A stretch of 6,842 nt of DNA from Leptolyngbyaceae cyanobacterium M65_K2018_010 (lineage in GTDB: Bacteria; Cyanobacteriota; Cyanobacteriia; Phormidesmidales; Phormidesmidaceae), in NCBI GenBank assembly GCA_015295885.1, contig DVEE01000385.1:1-6842 (forward strand), in the 5' to 3' direction. The translations under genes were made by a program, and so were the position numbers. Below are positions 5,536-6,842 of the stretch, piece after piece (positions within the stretch are counted from its first letter, which is position 1; the number at the start of each line of letters is the position of its first letter). The notes beneath the pieces are model-generated. The model saw only the letters and a list, made by a program, of their open reading frames with translations. It was not told the DNA's origin and searched no databases.

Positions 5536-6842
5536 ATGACAGGGCCCCAGCTCCAACCATGGCCAACAGCGGATGAACCCGATCCGCCATCCATAGACAA
5601 CCCCGAGGTGACAGATCCGGCTAGGGTGGCAGCCCTGGCCTTGTCTCCGCAGACCGATCTGCCCCCGGCGCCCCGCCCCAAATGGCATCGGTCCGCCGCG
5701 ATCGCCGCGGGTATTGGAGCCCTAGGCGGCCTGGGATGGCTGCTGGGATGGGCCTTGCTGCGCACCCCACCCCGCCCCTACGTGCTGGATTTCTCCCCCT
5801 CCGCCAGCCAGTATGCGGTTAGCGATCCAACCACCCCCCTGCTGGACTGGCAAATTAGCCATCCCCGCCAGGTAGACACATTAATCCTACGCACCTTCAC
5901 CGCTGACGGATCCCTCGTGGGCGAACCTCGCCAGTACGACCTCTCTGGGCCTCTGCCCGTGGAGTTGTTAGCCTATTGCAACCAAACCCGCCAGCGCTTG
6001 ACCTGCCAGGATGTCCCGACGGATCTGCGGGAGCCGGGGCAGTACCGCTTTGAGCTCACCTTGCTGCCTCGGGAAGCCCTTAACCAGGGGCCGGTGCAGG
6101 CGGAAAGTAGCCTGGTTACCATTAGCGATAGGCCCACGCCCACGGTGTTTGAGCTTGCGCCTCTGCAGGTGATTTACTCGGAAGCGGGTACCCAGGTGAC
6201 GGCCAATACCCCTAACCTGGCCCCACCGGTCACCTCGGAGGGCATTCGGGTGAGTTGGATCGTCAAACACCCGCAGGGATTGCAGGATTTACTGCTGGTG
6301 GTAAGAGAGCCCGGCGGTACCACTCTGGGGGGGCGGCGTTTCACCTTCCGCAAACCCCAAAATCCGACCCAGGTTGAAATTCCTGAAGAACTCAAGCCCT
6401 TTTGCCGATTGGAGGAGGACCTGGTTTGCCAGGCAGTTCCCACGGGCATGACGGAGGTGGGTAAGTACCAATTTGAGCTCACTCCGGTGCCGGTCAACCT
6501 GAAGGAGGATGAACGCCCCCCCACTAAAGTGAGCGAAGTGGTCAAAATCGAACCTCGCCCAGTGCGCATTGCCGCCTTTACCATTAACGGCCGGGAAGCC
6601 CAGCCTAAGTATCTCGTACCGGTCGAGCCCGGCAAGCCCATTCCTGGCTTCCGGGTCAGTTGGCAAGTAGAAGGGGGATCCACCACCAAGGTGGAGTTAC
6701 TGCCTTCCCCCGGTACGGTTGGCCTATCGGGAAACCTGGCTCTTCCTTTGCCACCCGCCGGCACTACCACGCTGACCTTGAGGGTTACCGATGGCCAGGC
6801 CCCTCCCATCCTTCGGGCCGTCACCTTTGAAACCTTCAACCC
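5536..6842 (+). CDS. Single-pass membrane protein with extracytoplasmic Ig-like repeats, 3' end outside window
   Basis: No family recognised by name. The frame is open for 435 codons to the edge, with no stop, so the protein is longer. Residues 1-52 are Pro/Asp-rich and end in basic 'RPKWHR'. Residues 53-75 form a Gly/Leu/Trp-rich membrane helix ('IAAGIGALGGLGWLLGWALL'), giving N-inside, C-outside topology. The exported part is built of about 135-residue repeats marked by Trp105, Trp241 and Trp376 ('DWQISHP', 'SWIVKHP', 'SWQVEGG'). The first two repeats share a close Cys pair (148/157 and 290/298) followed by 'VPT', a Gly-x-Tyr-x-Phe-Glu-Leu-Thr block and a Val-x-Ile end; the pairs probably form disulphides in an oxidising compartment. 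The third repeat ('KVELLPSPGTV', 'TTTLTLRVTDG') is a clear bacterial Ig-like beta-sandwich without the cysteines. Such architecture suggests a surface, adhesion or envelope-scaffold role, which is inference. An in-frame TAG just upstream fixes the ATG. Confidence 0.85.
   Translation, partial: MTGPQLQPWPTADEPDPPSIDNPEVTDPARVAALALSPQTDLPPAPRPKWHRSAAIAAGIGALGGLGWLLGWALLRTPPRPYVLDFSPSASQYAVSDPTTPLLDWQISHPRQVDTLILRTFTADGSLVGEPRQYDLSGPLPVELLAYCNQTRQRLTCQDVPTDLREPGQYRFELTLLPREALNQGPVQAESSLVTISDRPTPTVFELAPLQVIYSEAGTQVTANTPNLAPPVTSEGIRVSWIVKHPQGLQDLLLVVREPGGTTLGGRRFTFRKPQNPTQVEIPEELKPFCRLEEDLVCQAVPTGMTEVGKYQFELTPVPVNLKEDERPPTKVSEVVKIEPRPVRIAAFTINGREAQPKYLVPVEPGKPIPGFRVSWQVEGGSTTKVELLPSPGTVGLSGNLALPLPPAGTTTLTLRVTDGQAPPILRAVTFETFN

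Larger units (their letters stand above)
2312..5705. repeat. Five HIP1 octamers GCGATCGC
   Basis: Perfect copies at 2312-2319, 3410-3417, 3447-3454, 4370-4377 and 5698-5705, all inside coding sequence. HIP1 is a highly over-represented palindrome in many cyanobacterial genomes; its density here supports the host assignment and shows the right-hand gene shares the genomic signature of its neighbours. Confidence 0.85.

Noticed and set aside
5466..5765. 99-codon and 62-codon minus-strand frames
   Set aside because: Antisense to the promoter and N-terminus of the plus-strand gene, with low-complexity composition and no start signals.
6174..6839. 221-codon minus-strand frame
   Set aside because: Antisense to the Ig-like repeat gene; Ser/Arg/Gly-biased composition with no recognisable motif, while the plus frame shows repeats and conserved blocks.
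1..6842. CRISPR array, insertion sequence or tRNA
   Set aside because: No spaced direct repeats, transposase motifs, terminal repeats or tRNA arms were found on either strand by reading.

Overview
This window most likely comes from a cyanobacterium. NdhH is of the 394-residue cyanobacterial/plastid NDH-1 type, and the HIP1 octamer GCGATCGC, a hallmark of many cyanobacterial genomes, occurs five times in 6.8 kb (2312, 3410, 3447, 4370, 5698). The DNA is fairly GC-rich. I cannot name the genus, but a filamentous Leptolyngbya-like or Synechococcus-like lineage would fit.

Layout, left to right. (1) 2-811, plus: an AraC-family regulator whose first codons lie outside the window. (2) 1109-2497, plus: an AzgA/PbuG-type (NCS2) purine permease with a GTG start and a good ribosome binding site. 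(3) 2747-3631, minus: rsmH (mraW), the 16S rRNA m4C1402 methyltransferase, convergent with the permease. (4) 3728-4912, plus: ndhH, divergent from rsmH across only 96 bp. (5) 4913-5535: a 623-base stretch without a confident gene. It holds hairpins, a structured-RNA-like element, a possible small minus-strand ORF with a lysine tail, two inverted repeats and a promoter. (6) 5536 to the right edge, plus: a large gene without a stop codon in the window, encoding a single-pass membrane protein with extracytoplasmic Ig-like repeats. A finder that demands a stop codon would miss it and could instead report a spurious 221-codon minus-strand frame across the same DNA.

The genes do not form one pathway. 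rsmH (ribosome maturation) and ndhH (respiratory and cyclic electron flow) are core genes. The regulator and permease may be functionally linked, but only adjacency suggests it. The less ordinary part is the right third: the ndhH downstream region with mutually exclusive RNA folds, and the promoter of the Ig-like gene with a perfect palindrome over its -35 position. I see no CRISPR array, transposase, tRNA, rRNA or phage gene.
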